Source: Halichondria panicea (Eukaryota; Porifera; Demospongiae; Suberitida; Halichondriidae). Taken from it: a DNA stretch of 64,000 bases. Under the pieces are notes generated by a model. The model saw only the letters and a list, made by a program, of their open reading frames with translations, ran no database searches and had not been told where the DNA came from. How positions within the stretch are numbered: the first letter of the stretch is position 1; every line of letters begins with the position of its first letter. The translations under genes were made by a program, and so were the position numbers. Positions 1 through 10,283 of the stretch are shown here, in pieces. The DNA lies in the NCBI RefSeq assembly GCF_963675165.1, contig NC_087387.1:6688084-6752083 (forward strand), in the 5' to 3' direction.

Positions 1-320
1 CACTGGCATCACTGGAAACACTGTAATCACTGGCATCACTGTAATCACTGGCATCACTGCAAACACTGGCAAACACTGCGAACACTGGCATCACTACGAA
101 CACTGGCATCACTACGAACACTGGCAACACTGTAAACACTGGCAACACTGTAAACACTGGTATCACTGGGAACACTGGGATCACTGCGAACACTGGCGTC
201 ACTGTGAACACTGGGATCACTGTGAACACTGGCATCACTGCGAACACTGGCAGCACTGCGAACACTGGCATCACTGCGAACACTGGCATCACTGCGAACA
301 CTGGCATCACTGTAAACACT
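1..320. repeat. Minisatellite, left inverted arm
   Basis: Tandem array of an 18-bp unit made of two related 9-bp halves (ATCACTGCG and AACACTGGC) with point variation. It starts at or before the window edge. The reverse complement of the same array lies at 3390-3556, so the two arrays face each other across about 3 kb. The array opens short frames on both strands, which are periodic artefacts and not genes. Confidence 0.9.
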
Positions 321-396
321 GTATGTAATTATTGCGTAGGTGGGACTCTGTAATTATTCACTCTTTATGGATCCATCTTACATGAGACATCAACCA
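321..396. repeat. Unique inverted flank of the minisatellite, left
   Basis: About 75 bp next to the array are repeated in inverted orientation at 3313-3389 with a few mismatches. Both copies contain GGATCC and the phrase GTGGGACTCTGTAATTATTC or its reverse complement. With the minisatellite this makes an inverted repeat of at least 240 bp on each side. Confidence 0.85.
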
Positions 397-752
397 AATT
401 TTGGGAGATTCCACATAATACACATTATCAAGAAGCATGGAAATGAAGTTTGGGGGGGTCTTAGAAAGCTCTGTGTAAGGCCACAAACATAAAAAAGTGT
501 TTCGCGGCGTTACGGTGGGGGACAACACACGTACACATCGTTTCAGGATTAAGCCACACCCCCTGCACAAAAGTCTACGTTTTAACTTCCGTTGCCAATC
601 CCTCTCTTCTTTATCTATGTTTCAAGGCACTGTTAGTCTTATTTTCTCTCTGGCTTTTATCCACTTTCAGTTCTAATTATGAGCACTTATATACAAATGC
701 AGGTATAATAATCCATGTCTAGTTGCTGTTGTTAGAAGCTGCAAAGAGAGAC
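397..752. other. Intergenic, upstream of A0
   Basis: No gene is supported here. The last 150 bp (about 600-750) resemble the sequence upstream of the A-type relic at 6660-6775 (CTGGCTTTTATCCACTTTCAG and following), so they belong to the duplicated promoter region of A-family genes. Confidence 0.5.
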
Positions 753-1975
753 ATGCAGATCGGCAAACTGTCGTTTATTGTACTGGTAACACTCAACATT
801 TGTTTAGGGGCTCAAGGTAAGTAATTTACCTACAATGCTTGTTGAACAATAATGTATATAGGCTGTTCTCATCATGGAGATATTCGACTGGAAAGTGGTG
901 ATGCTCTACTGAATAGTAGTGGTGCTGTACAAGTTTGCTATGGCAACGTGTGGAAAAGTATGTGTAGTGCAGAAATAATAGATGGTCAAACGAAGAGGCG
1001 AATGTAGTCTGTGCTCAGCTTGGATACAGCAACCATAGTATGTGTTTAAAGTTATTATTTATTAGTTTCATGTAACCTTGAATGAAAACTGTATGTATAG
1101 GTACTAATCATTCGTATAAATGCCGCTCAAATAATACAAATGGATACTTCAGAAATGTGAACAGTCATGGCACCGAACACAAACTTCTTGAATGTGGCTA
1201 CGCGAATAACCCTAGTACATGTAACCAAGGTGGAGGTTGCAATGGTTTGAGGAGAGATGCCACTGTGAGCTGCTTACTAGGTAATTTCATAAAAAATAGG
1301 TTCCAATTGTCAATTTACACCGTGTAGCAAACTGCAGTAATGGTGAAGTGCGTCTGGTGAACTCGAGAGTGGAGTCTTGCCTCAATGGTCGGTGGGGAGG
1401 AGTATGCAGTGTAGGGTGGACAGAAGCAATGGCAGGTCTCCTTTGCTCTGAACTAGGATTCTTTAATGGTAAGAGTGGTTTGAGATTGTTATTCAGTCAA
1501 CAGTGACAAGAACTGAGAATGTTTCTCAAAGTGTCACAAGTGAAGTAGAACAACCCTCTAGCGAAATGATGGGAAGCTGTCCTATTGCCTTTTTGGGAGG
1601 AGTGATTGGTCTTCTGGTGGTTGCACTCCTAGGACTTGCTATTGGATTGACTGCATGTAACTTGCTGTGTGTTGGGGAAATGCAGGTCACAGAAACAGCA
1701 AGCTGAGTGAGTTCATTGAGTTTGTTGTAAATGTTTATAAAAAACAGCTGAATAAGTTTATTTTAAAGGTATTAATTTGGCTTTCTGGCTTTTGTCCACA
1801 AATGCTACAACAGTTCTCAAGTGCAAGAACTCTCAACAATTCAACCACAACTGAACAACCCAGTACACAATGTGAGCATGGAACCTAACAATGCATACAG
1901 CTGCAGTGGACCCATTTACGAACAAGTTGCCAATGGCAATGAGCAAGACCACACTGTGGTATCCTGACTTTACAT
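753..1975 (+). pseudogene. A0: SRCR receptor pseudogene, family A
   Basis: The exon order of a six-exon SRCR receptor is visible. Exon 1 (753-816) is a signal peptide beginning MQIGKLSFIVLV. SRCR-1 exons are at 862-about 1040 and 1101-1280, the SRCR-2 exon is at 1328-1468, then a shortened stalk/TM exon (about 1510-1700) and a T3 tail exon (about 1806-1975) ending YEQV...HTVVS. Exon 2 has a 5-nt insertion (TGCAG near 967) and a 1-nt loss that break the frame. The start of exon 5 is deleted. A CATG insertion near 1649 shifts the frame inside the TM exon and ends the protein a few residues later. Its SRCR exons match A1, A3 and A4. A non-functional copy is the best reading. The exon 5 acceptor is uncertain. 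Confidence 0.8.
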
Positions 1976-2019
1976 GTATTTTATGTGTTCAACACGAGTT
2001 GTAGGCTGAGTCCAAGGTA

Positions 2020-2893
2020 TCTATGGGATTATGATACCCAGAGGGCCTGAGGCTGTAGTGCCCCCCAGTGCAGCGAGGGGGCTACTAAGGGCCTGAGGGT
2101 CTCATAATCCCATAGTGACCGTTGAACGAGGCCTATAACTGATTTAGAATAGTACTAAGCAAGCTAGGCTATATTAACACAAAGAAGACTCTGCAACCAA
2201 GAGTTTCTACAAGCCTCAAGCAACGTTAAAGCTTTGCTCTGACTAGTCTACATAACATTGAAGTAGGGGTTGGTAGATTATGCTGGCATAGCATTTTTTG
2301 GGTGAGAATTATGCTGGCATAATAGGCACCTCTATGAGAATAATAGGCAGGTTTTGGAAATACAGGTCACTACAAATCATAGTATAAACATTTGTAGGCC
2401 TGATGGAAGTATATACTGATGGTTAATTATCTCCTTGTCATAGTGTAATAGATAGAGTCATGTGGCCATTACTTATAGTTTGATGTTACTTGTACAACGA
2501 CATGGGGTCTATGCTGTACTTTGGAGGAATAATAGGCAATTTGAAAAGAATAATAAGCTGCTAACTTGAGCATAAAAGAATAGCATATATCTCGAGCATA
2601 ATTTACCAACCCCTACATTGAAGGCCGTTTTTCCATCTCTTGAATATCATAGTAACGATGATGCACTGCATTATTAAAAATTAAGTATTTGTGTCTGCAG
2701 TGCAGCTTGCAGCTTTTGTCCTACTCTTGCAGCTACCAATAGCTAGTGCTCTAGTGTAGAGCTAACTACTAAGTAACTTTCTATTAGCAGTTTTTGCTAT
2801 GTTAATATAGCCTAGCTTGCTTAGCACTATTCTAAATCAGTTATAGGTCTCGTCCAACGGTCACTATGAGATTACGAGATCCTCAGGCCCTTA
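2020..2893. mobile_element. Non-autonomous DNA element with about 93-bp inverted repeats
   Basis: Arms 2086-2178 and 2801-2893 are reverse complements with few mismatches. The left side carries an extra imperfect hairpin (2020-2115; CTATGGGATTATGA against its complement). There is no transposase frame, so it is MITE-like. A second element (2263-2616) sits inside it. I see no clear target-site duplication for the outer element. Confidence 0.8.
2263..2616. mobile_element. Nested MITE with 21-bp TIR and 6-bp TSD
   Basis: The left end GTAGGGGTTGGTA and the right end TACCAACCCCTAC are inverted repeats, 21 bp with one mismatch. ATTGAA directly flanks both sides (2257-2262 and 2617-2622), as expected for a target-site duplication. 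The body is 354 bp with no coding frame. It lies inside the larger inverted-repeat element, so it arrived later. Confidence 0.88.
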
Positions 2894-2929
2894 ATAGCGC
2901 CCTATTAATGATGGTAGACTATATAATAT

Positions 2930-3250
2930 AATATAGAGTCTCAATAGTCAAGAATGGAAAACTGTATGCCAAAAAAGCCACAGATCGAATATCGATGAGG
3001 CTAATGTCGCATGCAGACTGCTCGGCACGAGGATAATGAGTAAATAGCTTCTATAATAATTATGCTCTGCTAGATACATATATAGAGGGCGGGGCAACTA
3101 TAAGACAACCGTGCAATTACTGAAAATTACATATGAGAACGGAAACAGAGAGCCACCAGCAAATAGTTGCACTCAATGAGCTATAGTTGATTTTGTGACG
3201 TCTTTCATAAACGACTGAATTTCGTCAGATATCGAATTTCGTCAGCTAAA
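2930..3250 (+). pseudogene. B-type SRCR exon relic
   Basis: The segment at 2950-3045 still resembles the first SRCR exon of family B (EWKTVC-like start and the ACRLLG-like end GCATGCAGACTGCTCGG), but it is interrupted and followed by degraded exon 3 sequence. The same relic type recurs at 5820-6560, 46330-46668 and 53750-54480. Nothing else is visible up to 3313. Confidence 0.55.
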
Positions 3251-3312
3251 AGTGCTTATAATGCACGTAAAAAACGAGATTGATTCTAACTAACTGCACA
3301 CACTAATAGATG

Positions 3313-3556
3313 GGTTGATGTCTCATGTAAGACGGATCCATAAAGAGTGAATAATTACAGAGTCCCACCTACGAAATAATTACATGCAGTGTTTACAGTG
3401 ATACCAGTGTTCGCAGCGATGCCAGTGTTCGCAGTGATGCCAGTGTTCGCAGTGATGCCAGTGTTTGCAGTGATGCCAGTGTTCGCAGTGATGCCAGTGT
3501 TCGCAGTGATACCAGTGTTTGCAGTGATGCCAGTGTTCGCAGTGATGCCAGTGTTT
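3313..3556. repeat. Minisatellite and flank, right inverted arm
   Basis: Reverse complement of the left arm at 1-396: the unique flank at 3313-3389, then about nine 18-bp units (GTGTTCGCAGTGATGCCA) to about 3556. The array joins directly to TTACACGCCCTTTTACC, a sequence that stands without the array at 4203, 12743 and 59211. That junction marks the right border of the insertion or rearrangement. Confidence 0.88.
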
Positions 3557-3799
3557 ACACGCCCTTTTACCTGACGCACTTTGATGTCTGACGAAGTTCG
3601 GCGACTTACTCTATATTAGCGCTTATAGCTAGAATATTGCTGACTCAGCACTTTACAACCTCACAAAGAAACAAGTGTAGCTCCTGTGAGGGATCGGGGA
3701 TTTAGAGTATTTGAGATAACATTGATTCAGTTTTCACAGTCAGTTCGATGGCACTCAACGAAGAATACAAAACTCAACACTTAAATACTAAACACCTGT

Positions 3800-3852
3800 T
3801 TCTAGAATGTTCTACTAACAAAACACATGATCTAAAATGTTCTAGAATGTTC
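3800..3852. promoter_or_regulatory. Two perfect heat-shock-element triplets
   Basis: TTCTAGAATGTTC occurs at 3800-3812 and again at 3840-3852. Each fits the three-unit HSF site TTCnnGAAnnTTC exactly, and they are 40 bp apart. Identical pairs occur at 12337/12377 and 58805/58845. They lie about 45 bp upstream of a 59-60 codon open frame and about 600 bp upstream of A-family signal exons. Whether HSF binds is unknown. Confidence 0.6.
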
Positions 3853-3897
3853 TACTAGTGATTACTATAGTACTTGTGGTTTACCACATGATTAGCA

Positions 3898-4077
3898 ATG
3901 TCCTGTGAGACCGTGTCCTCACACTTCGTTTTGCAGGGTCGCCTGATTCTGGGAATTGCTCCACTCTGTATTGCACTCTATTTAGATTGTACTCAGCTTG
4001 TGTCAGCTAGCTCTAGCTGTGTAGTTTGGCAAAAACGGGGATCGGTACGTTCTGACGAAAATCGAAAAATTCGGTAG
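3898..4077 (+). CDS. Small conserved open frame of unknown function, copy 1
   Basis: 59 codons, beginning MSCETVSSH and ending SVRSDENRKIR, with a hydrophobic middle (GRLILGIAPLCIALYL). Copies at 12435-12617 and 58903-59085 have 60 codons. The difference is one in-frame codon plus substitutions, so the frame has survived. A sequence resembling a 3' splice site (TTTGCAG) lies inside it, so it could be a relic exon. I do not recognise the protein. Coding status is doubtful. Confidence 0.3.
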   Translation: MSCETVSSHFVLQGRLILGIAPLCIALYLDCTQLVSASSSCVVWQKRGSVRSDENRKIR

Positions 4078-4448
4078 TTTTTCAAGTTATCACTGCTCGG
4101 ACTGGAAGCGACTTGGCCTATCCAAGTTTTCGCTGGATAATAGGCCCATGGCCATCTGTTAGTGTGTGTAATTAGTTTAAATCAGTCTTGTTTTGTTTGT
4201 GCATTACACACCCTTTTACCTGACGCACTTTGATGTCTGACGGAGTTCGGCGACTTATCTAGCTAAAATAATTATTGTCGTGCCATATTTACTTGCATAA
4301 AATGTATGCATCTTATTGTATTCCTGAAGTAGTTTAAATACTGAAACCTTATGATCCAGGAAGTGAATCCAGAAAATAATAATAGCTAAGTAGAGGTCTA
4401 ACTACATTTAGATTTATTTGAGTCAGTAACAAGAAGCTACAAAAATAC

Positions 4449-5674
4449 ATGGAGATCATCAATCTGTTATTTATTGTACTGGTAACACTGACAATATTTT
4501 CGGGGACTCAAAGTAAGTAGATTAATATCTATACCTATAATAGCTAGTATTAACATACTTTATAGATCTGTGCTTGTTGGACAGTCTGTAAATCTATATA
4601 ATTTATAGGCTGTTCTCATGGAGATATTCGACTGGAAAGTGGTGATGGTCCACTGAATAGTAATGGTGCTGTACAAGTTTGCCATGGCAACGTGTGGAAA
4701 AGTATCTGTAGAAATAGTGGATGGTCAAGTGAAGAGGCGAATGTAGTCTGTAGCCAGCTTGGATATAGCAACCAAGGCATGTGCTTAAATTGATGTATCT
4801 TTGAGTGAAAACTGTGCATGTTTATATATACGTTCGTATAAATGCCTTTCACCTAATGAAAATGGAATGTGGACTGTCTTGGTACCGAACACTTGAATGT
4901 GACTACGTCAATAACCCTACATGTAACCAAGGTGGAGGTTGCAGTGGTTTGAAGAGAGATGCCACTGTGAGCTGCTTGCTAGGTAATCTCTTTTAAAAAT
5001 GTTTAGGTTCCAATTGTCAATTGCACCGTGTATAGTAAACTGCAGTAACGTGTCTAAAGCAAGATTTCGTTACCCGACTAGTGAACCAAGAATGTACTAC
5101 GAACTGTGAAACAATGTCAACTAGTACAGAAGTTAGTGATGATCAGTCAACAGTGCCAACAACTGAGAACATTTCTCACGGAAGTAGTCAAAACTGTGCC
5201 ATTGCATCCAGTGCCACAAGCGAAGTAGAACAACCCTCCAGCAAAATGGTGGAAAACAATAACTGTACATGTCCAATTGCCTCCTTGGGAGGAGTGATTG
5301 GTCTTCTGGTTGGTCATGCTCCTAGGACTTGCTATTGGATTGACTGTAACTTGCTGTGTGTTGGGGAAACACAGGTCACAGAAACAGCAAGCTGAGTGAG
5401 TCTGTGAGCATATGTTTTCATTGAGTGTGTTGTTGTTTCACAATTGCTTGTTGATTGTTGATAGTAATAATTATTAAAGGCACTATTAATTTGACTTTCT
5501 GGCTTTTCTCCATGCATGCAATGCAGCAACAGTTCTCAAGTGCAAGAGCTCTCGACAATTCTAAACAACCCAGTGGACAATGTGAGCATGGAATCAAACA
5601 ATGCCTACAGCTCCAGTGGACCCATTTACGAACAAGTTGCCAATGGCAATGAGCAAGATCACACTGTGGTATCC
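4449..5674 (+). pseudogene. A1: SRCR receptor pseudogene, family A
   Basis: Exon 1 (4449-4512) is a signal peptide, MEIINLLFIVLV. Exon 2 (4609-4776) is an intact half SRCR domain from CSHGDIRLESG to VVCSQLGYSNQG, followed by a GC-type donor (GCATGT). Exon 3 (about 4826-4982) has lost its acceptor and part of its middle. A deletion near 5047 fuses the first bases of exon 4 to the middle of exon 5 out of frame. The TM segment has a frame shift giving APRTCYWID in place of the usual helix. The tail exon (about 5527-5674) is the short T3 form, YEQV...HTVVS. Five sorts of damage make it a pseudogene. A4 (52092-53614) is its close relative. Confidence 0.82.
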
Positions 5675-5689
5675 TGACTTCTCCGCATG

Positions 5690-6560
5690 TATTTTATGTG
5701 TTCAACTTTACATTATGGTTATCTTTATAATTATATATAATAATATGGATTGTTTTTGGTCACATGCATGCTTACTTATCTAGCTTGATTGTGCAGTTCA
5801 CTCCTGTTTAACCTGTCGATCCACGGCACGGGAATAATGGGATAATGAGTAAATAGCTTCTATAATTATGCTCTGCTAGACACATACACGTAGATCTACT
5901 TCACAGGGTCAACCGTAAGACGACCATGCTTGGACTCAACCGCTGAAAATTACATATGGGAACGAACTTTTTTGAGTTTGGATGGTCGCTGGAGTACTAT
6001 GTTAATTCATAACTGGTAGAATATAATTATTTACTCTACGCTGGGTTTCCCAACTGAAGGTATAAGGACAGTGAACACTCAAATCATGCAGCTAATAGTT
6101 GCCGTGTGTGTCTAATGATTATAAGGTCAGAAGCAGTTATTACTTTTGGCCATGGAACAGCCCCAATAGAATTAGTTCCTCAGGCTACACTGCGTAAACA
6201 TTGCAGACTGATCTGTTGAGAGCGAAGACATACCAAGATGGTATCGGTTCAGTTATTTATAGGACAATCGATCAAACCCTTATTCAGACGTGTCCTGAAC
6301 CAACTACCATCAGCGAGTCAGCCAACCACTAACATGCAGCCAGCAAACCACGACCAGCGGAACAAATCAACCAATCACTTACAGTGAACCACCAGCAAAA
6401 CAAGTCCACCATTATATAATGAAAATTAATGGTGAAGCTGTCCTATTGCTGCCTTGGGAAGAGTGATTGGTCTTCTGGTGATTGTTCATAGATTTGCTGT
6501 TGGATTGTGTGTTGGAGAAACGAAGGTCACAGAAACAGTGAGCTGAATGAGTCTCCATGT
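5690..6560 (+). pseudogene. Degenerate B-type SRCR gene relic
   Basis: From 5820 on, sequence resembling family B exons 2 to 5 can be followed: an exon 3-like start near 5920, CTGGGTTTCCCAACTGAAGG near 6048, GGCCATGGAACAGC near 6149, and a TM-like GTGATTGGTCTTCTGG near 6460. It has many stops and shifts. The whole block is copied at 53620-54480. The first 130 bases hold nothing recognisable. Confidence 0.65.
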
Positions 6561-6771
6561 GGAATGTATAGATCTATGTTTTCATTGAGTGTGGTTTATA
6601 TTGTTGACAAAACAGCTAGCCAGCTGATTTAAAGGCACTGTTTGGCTTATTTTCTTTCTGGCTTTTATCCACTTTCAGTTCTAATTATGAGCATTTGTTA
6701 CAAATGCAGGTAGATATATTATAATAATCCATGTCTAGTTGCTGTTTAGTATAACAAGAAGCTGCAGAAAG

Positions 6772-7165
6772 ACATGGAGATCATCAAATTGTCATTTATT
6801 GGTAACACTCGATATTTTTTTTATCTATATACCTATAGTGCTTGTTGAACAGTAAAAATAATAATTATGTGTATAATTTATAGGCTATTCTCATCATGGA
6901 GATATTCGACTGGAAAGTGGTAATGGTCTACTGAATAGCAGTGGTGCTGTAAAAGTTTGCCATGACAGAGTGTGGAAAAATATGTGTAGAAATAATAGAT
7001 GGTCAAGTGAAGAGGCGAATGTAGTCTGTGCTCAGCTTGGATAACAGCAACCATAGCATGTGTTTAAAGTTCTGTACCTTTGAGTGAAAACTGTATAGGT
7101 ATACTAATTATTCGTGTTGTGGAAACACAGGTCACAGAAACAGCAAGCTGAGTGAGTCCACTGAG
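6772..7165 (+). pseudogene. A-type SRCR gene fragment
   Basis: A signal-exon start (MEIIKLSFIG-like) at 6774 is followed by one SRCR-1 exon (6884-7052) that reads HGDIRLESG...SSEEANVVCAQLG and then shifts frame (GGATAACAGCAACC). Soon after, the start of exon 3 is fused to the end of a TM exon (CACAGGTCACAGAAACAGC). SRCR-2, stalk and tail are missing. The copy at 54708-55110 reads one exon longer in frame but ends the same way. Confidence 0.7.
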
Positions 7166-7346
7166 CGTATGTTTCCGTTGTAAATGTTTGTTGATTAATT
7201 ATGAGTATTTTTATACTTTCAGTTTATCAGTTTATAATAACAATACATACATGTCAGACAGTACAATATTTCTCGTGTCTAATAGATGTCTAAATAGATC
7301 ATCATGAATTGTTGTATAAAAATCACGGAATTGTGACTTTGAAATC

Positions 7347-7354
7347 TATAAATA
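7347..7354 (+). promoter_or_regulatory. TATA-like box of C1
   Basis: TATAAATA lies 38 bp upstream of the C1 start codon. The same box precedes C2 at 55299-55306. It is the only good TATA match between the preceding relic and this gene, so it probably sets the transcription start. Confidence 0.45.
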
Positions 7355-7391
7355 TAAGCAACTTAGAGATTCAACCTGACAGGATTACAAA

Positions 7392-8938
7392 ATGATAATT
7401 CAACTCATCACAGTATCTCTTCTGTTTTTAGGAACACAAGTGTTAACACAAGGTACTAGTAGTATTTGGATACTGCATGTAACTATAGCATGTGTCTAAT
7501 GTTTATACAGCTTGCTTTCATGGAGATGTTCAATTGGTAAACGGCGACAACATTAACAAAATTGTCGAGTTCTGTTATAAGGGAGAATGGAGAAGGATCT
7601 GTGTATCTGATACGTGGAGTAACGTTGAGGCCAACATTGTCTGCTCTCAACTTGGATACAACGATCAAGGTGATACTATAATAGCTTTTCTTAACAATGA
7701 TATAGTCACTGTAAATTGTTGCTTATATAGGTGCTACGACCAGCGATGTTAGTATTAGTGAGAATTCACCCTATATGTTTTTAAGGTTTGTCAACTGTGA
7801 TGACTCCGACGGTAATATTGATGAGTGCTACTATGAAGCTCGTGCTGGCTGTAATAAAATTAATAAACACGCAAGAGTTCAATGTTTAAGTGGTAAGCAT
7901 TTCTTTAGACATTACTTAATATATATCATAGTTGTGCGCAGCTAATTGTACTGACAGTGACATTCGATTTGTGGGTGGAGCTACTGACAACGAGGGAAAA
8001 GTTGAAATATGTAACGATAGTCGTTGGATGGCAATTTGCAGCAACGGATGGACTGATCAAGATGCTGGACAGATGTACCAAAAGTTTGGATTTGCTAGCA
8101 TTGGTAGGTTCATGATAATTGGCTCGTTTCACCTATCTCTACTCTTCTGTGCAGGAGCTGAAGTGCTTGTATTCAACCCACGAAGAGTACCAACCATCAA
8201 CTGCACTATAAGCGATTCTGGCAACCTCTCTTGCAATGAATCATGTGATGATGGTACAACGGACCTAGGGATTCGTTGTGTCAGGCAGGAAGTTCTAAAC
8301 CAAAAAATAAGTGTAGAGTCGTCATGTGGTGCTGAGTTAAGCACTACAGCACTGGGGGTATTAGTTGGTTTGTTGGTGGCTCTGCTGGTGGTCTTGTTGA
8401 TTGTTTGTGGAGCAATGTGGAATCGCGTATCACAGAAACATAAACAAATGTAAGTTCATACTCTTTTACTATATGTATGTTCTACTTATGTGTTTGTCAT
8501 TTCAGACAGAGCATTTTTGTCCTACGTCTATTGTACACAGTTAATATACGTTGTACATGCAGCTGTATCTCGTCAGAAACAAGCACACTCTCAACAATTC
8601 AACGGCAACTGAACAACCCAGTATATGATACAAGCATGGAACCACACAATGCATACAGCTCCAGTGGACCTACCTACGAACAAGTTGCCAATGGTAACGA
8701 ACAAGACCACACCTACTCAATACTTGAATGCAATCAGAACACGAATCGTCGCTCAAATCAGCTCAATCCTATAGACGAGAAACAGAACTACCATGTAGTG
8801 GAGAGTGGAAGGTGTGAGGGTGTGGAGGGGGCGGGCTGTGACGGTGTGTACAGTGAAGCTAGTAACTACGAAGTGCCAATGTCAAGCAAAACGGACAGCA
8901 AGGTGTGGCTGTGTGAAGAGGAATACACCATTCAGTAA
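7392..8938 (+). CDS. C1: SRCR transmembrane receptor, family C
   Basis: Complete six-exon model, 404 residues: 7392-7452, 7511-7669, 7731-7892, 7942-8103, 8155-8449, 8563-8938, all GT-AG, phases 1,1,1,1,2. The signal peptide is MIIQLITVSLLFLG. SRCR-1 runs from FHGDVQLVNG through NIVCSQLGY to RVQCLSG. SRCR-2 runs from CTDSDIRFVGG to GIRCVRQ. The TM helix is about residues 251-272 (ALGVLVGLLVALLVVLL). The tail is the long T3 form with YEQV and YSIL nine residues apart, then NYHVV, VYSEA and NYEVP. One oddity: the conserved cysteine of the MCQKFGF segment is tyrosine here (near 8075) but cysteine in C2. An alternative tail acceptor at 8502 is also open. Probable surface receptor; ligand unknown. 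Confidence 0.85.
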
Positions 8939-9333
8939 TAATTGTTATAGATTAGAGGCTTTGCAATTTGTGTGTGTTTGTGTGTGGGTGTGTGTACACG
9001 TGTATTTTTAATGAACTGATTCTTTCCCATTGATTATTATAGATTGCTGTTGTATTGGATGGTTTAGTTGTTATGTGTCTATTATTCTAATTATTAAGAA
9101 ATCATTTTGGTTCTAGTCCCTGTAATGGTTATATACATGCATGCAGTAGCATAATAATGTTATAATGCTTTAAAGTGGTTGCTGTGACCTGTATATTCCA
9201 TAGCGGGTTATTTTCGTGGGCCCCGTAAATATTCGTTATTTTTTATAAAAGCAACGCAACAGGAAGTTACAGAAATATATATAACAGGCAGTTAGAAAGC
9301 GCCTCAAATAAGACTAGCTAGATCTAGTGAGAT
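8939..9333. other. Intergenic, C1 3' flank to B1
   Basis: No gene is seen. A GT-rich stretch lies at 8970-9000, presumably in the 3' UTR of C1. At about 9203-9240 there is half of a TATAGCGGGTTATTTTCGTG motif, the end sequence of the MITE at 19882. The block is copied at 56886-57280. Confidence 0.5.
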
Positions 9334-10205
9334 ATGAACACTCTGCTACTATTGATTTCAATCCTCATTGCTCAAGGTAATTTAAAAGTGTATAACTTCT
9401 ATTAGACTAGGTACAAGTTTACTCCCCCTCAGGCTGCATTGATGGAAAGGTACAGAGACTAGATGATGGTAGAGTCAATGTTTGTTCTGGTCAAGTATGG
9501 AAAACTGTGTGTGAGAAAAACTACCAATGGAGTGTTTATCAAGCTAATATTGCTTGCAGACTGCTGGGCTACAATAATAATGGTACATTTCTCAGAGTAA
9601 TGTATGCTTTGCTAACATTTAATCTTTGGGTCCTACAGGGGCAAGTGTGAGACGATTATGCTTGGACTCAACCGGTATTGATGTTAGTGAGTGTCGTGGA
9701 ACTCAGAATACTTTTGAAGAATGTGGAATAACTCCAAGAGATTTTAATACTTGTAGAGGTGGCTGCAGTGGTGCCCGGAGAAGACATCCTGAAATAATGT
9801 GTCTATCAGGTAAACATTTTGCTCACAACAGTTTGAGTAAATGCCGTTATGAATTGCAGCCGACTGTGCTGATGGAGAGATAAGACTGGTGGGTGGGTCC
9901 AGCATAAGAGAGGGACGAGTGGAGGTGTGTGTGGGCGGTCGCTGGGGAACTGTGCAAACAAACAATTCCCAACTGATAGAATTTGTTTGCTCTACACTGG
10001 GTTTCCCAACTGAAGGTAGGGAAAATGATGGTTGCCATGTGCGTCTAATAAATATGTTGTAGATTCAGAAGCAGTCACTACTTTTGGCCATGGAACAGCT
10101 CTGACAAGAAGCTGTGTAATAATTAATAGTACCCTCCACTGTGTGGACATTGCAGACCAGTCTGTTGATTCCAACCCAGTATACAATACAAGCATGGAAC
10201 TATGA
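9334..10205 (+). CDS. B1: truncated, possibly secreted SRCR protein
   Basis: Exons 9334-9376, 9433-9582, 9639-9809, 9860-10015 and 10063-10205 give an open frame of 220 residues. They comprise a signal peptide (MNTLLLLISILIAQ), SRCR-1 (CIDGKVQRLDDG...IMCLSG) and most of SRCR-2 (CADGEIRLVGG...LHCVDIADQ). The last exon then jumps in frame to tail sequence (NPVYNTSMEL) and stops. A deletion removed the end of SRCR-2, stalk, TM helix and most of the tail, so the product would be soluble. A MITE end and the LINE lie directly downstream. It could be a decaying gene or a functional secreted form. The copy at 57281-58156 has a 4-nt frameshift. Confidence 0.6.
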
Positions 10206-10225
10206 TGAACAGGCAAATATATAGC

Positions 10226-10244
10226 TAGCCTCGATCCCAGGCCG
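10226..10244. repeat. Single TIR of the hairpin element at 40851
   Basis: TAGCCTCGATCCCAGGCCG matches the first 19 bases of the 102-bp hairpin element at 40851-40952. Only this end is present here and in the copy near 58177-58195. It lies four bases from the LINE poly(T) end. Confidence 0.7.
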
Positions 10245-10245
10245 C

Positions 10246-10247
<2 letters not shown>

Positions 10248-10283
<36 letters not shown>

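Larger units (their letters stand above)
3755..4262. repeat. Dispersed upstream repeat with heat-shock-like elements
   Basis: This block of about 500 bp is nearly identical to 12293-12803 and 58755-59271. In each case it lies upstream of an A-family gene. A shorter part recurs at 18612-18724. It contains two TTCTAGAATGTTC motifs and a short open frame. The 50-bp end (CCCTTTTACCTGACGCAC and following) also occurs alone at 3562-3612. Confidence 0.85.

Noticed and set aside
1-320. Regular repeats resembling a CRISPR array
   Set aside because: Units are contiguous 18-mers with no unique spacers, and the context is eukaryotic with introns.
358-570. 70-codon - strand frame
   Set aside because: No homology recognised, no splice or promoter context; likely chance.
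3389-3574. Open frames across the minisatellite (repeated VMPVFA or ITANTG)
   Set aside because: They arise from an 18-bp period without stops on both strands; no start context or domain.
5600-5783. Frame MPTAPVDPFTNKLPM over the A1 tail exon
   Set aside because: Out-of-frame reading of the T3 tail; the YEQV frame is the one conserved in all relatives.
8477-8562. N-terminal methionine upstream of the C1 tail exon as a separate gene
   Set aside because: The sequence is the end of the TM/tail intron; the tail is joined to the TM exon in phase 2 as in all relatives.
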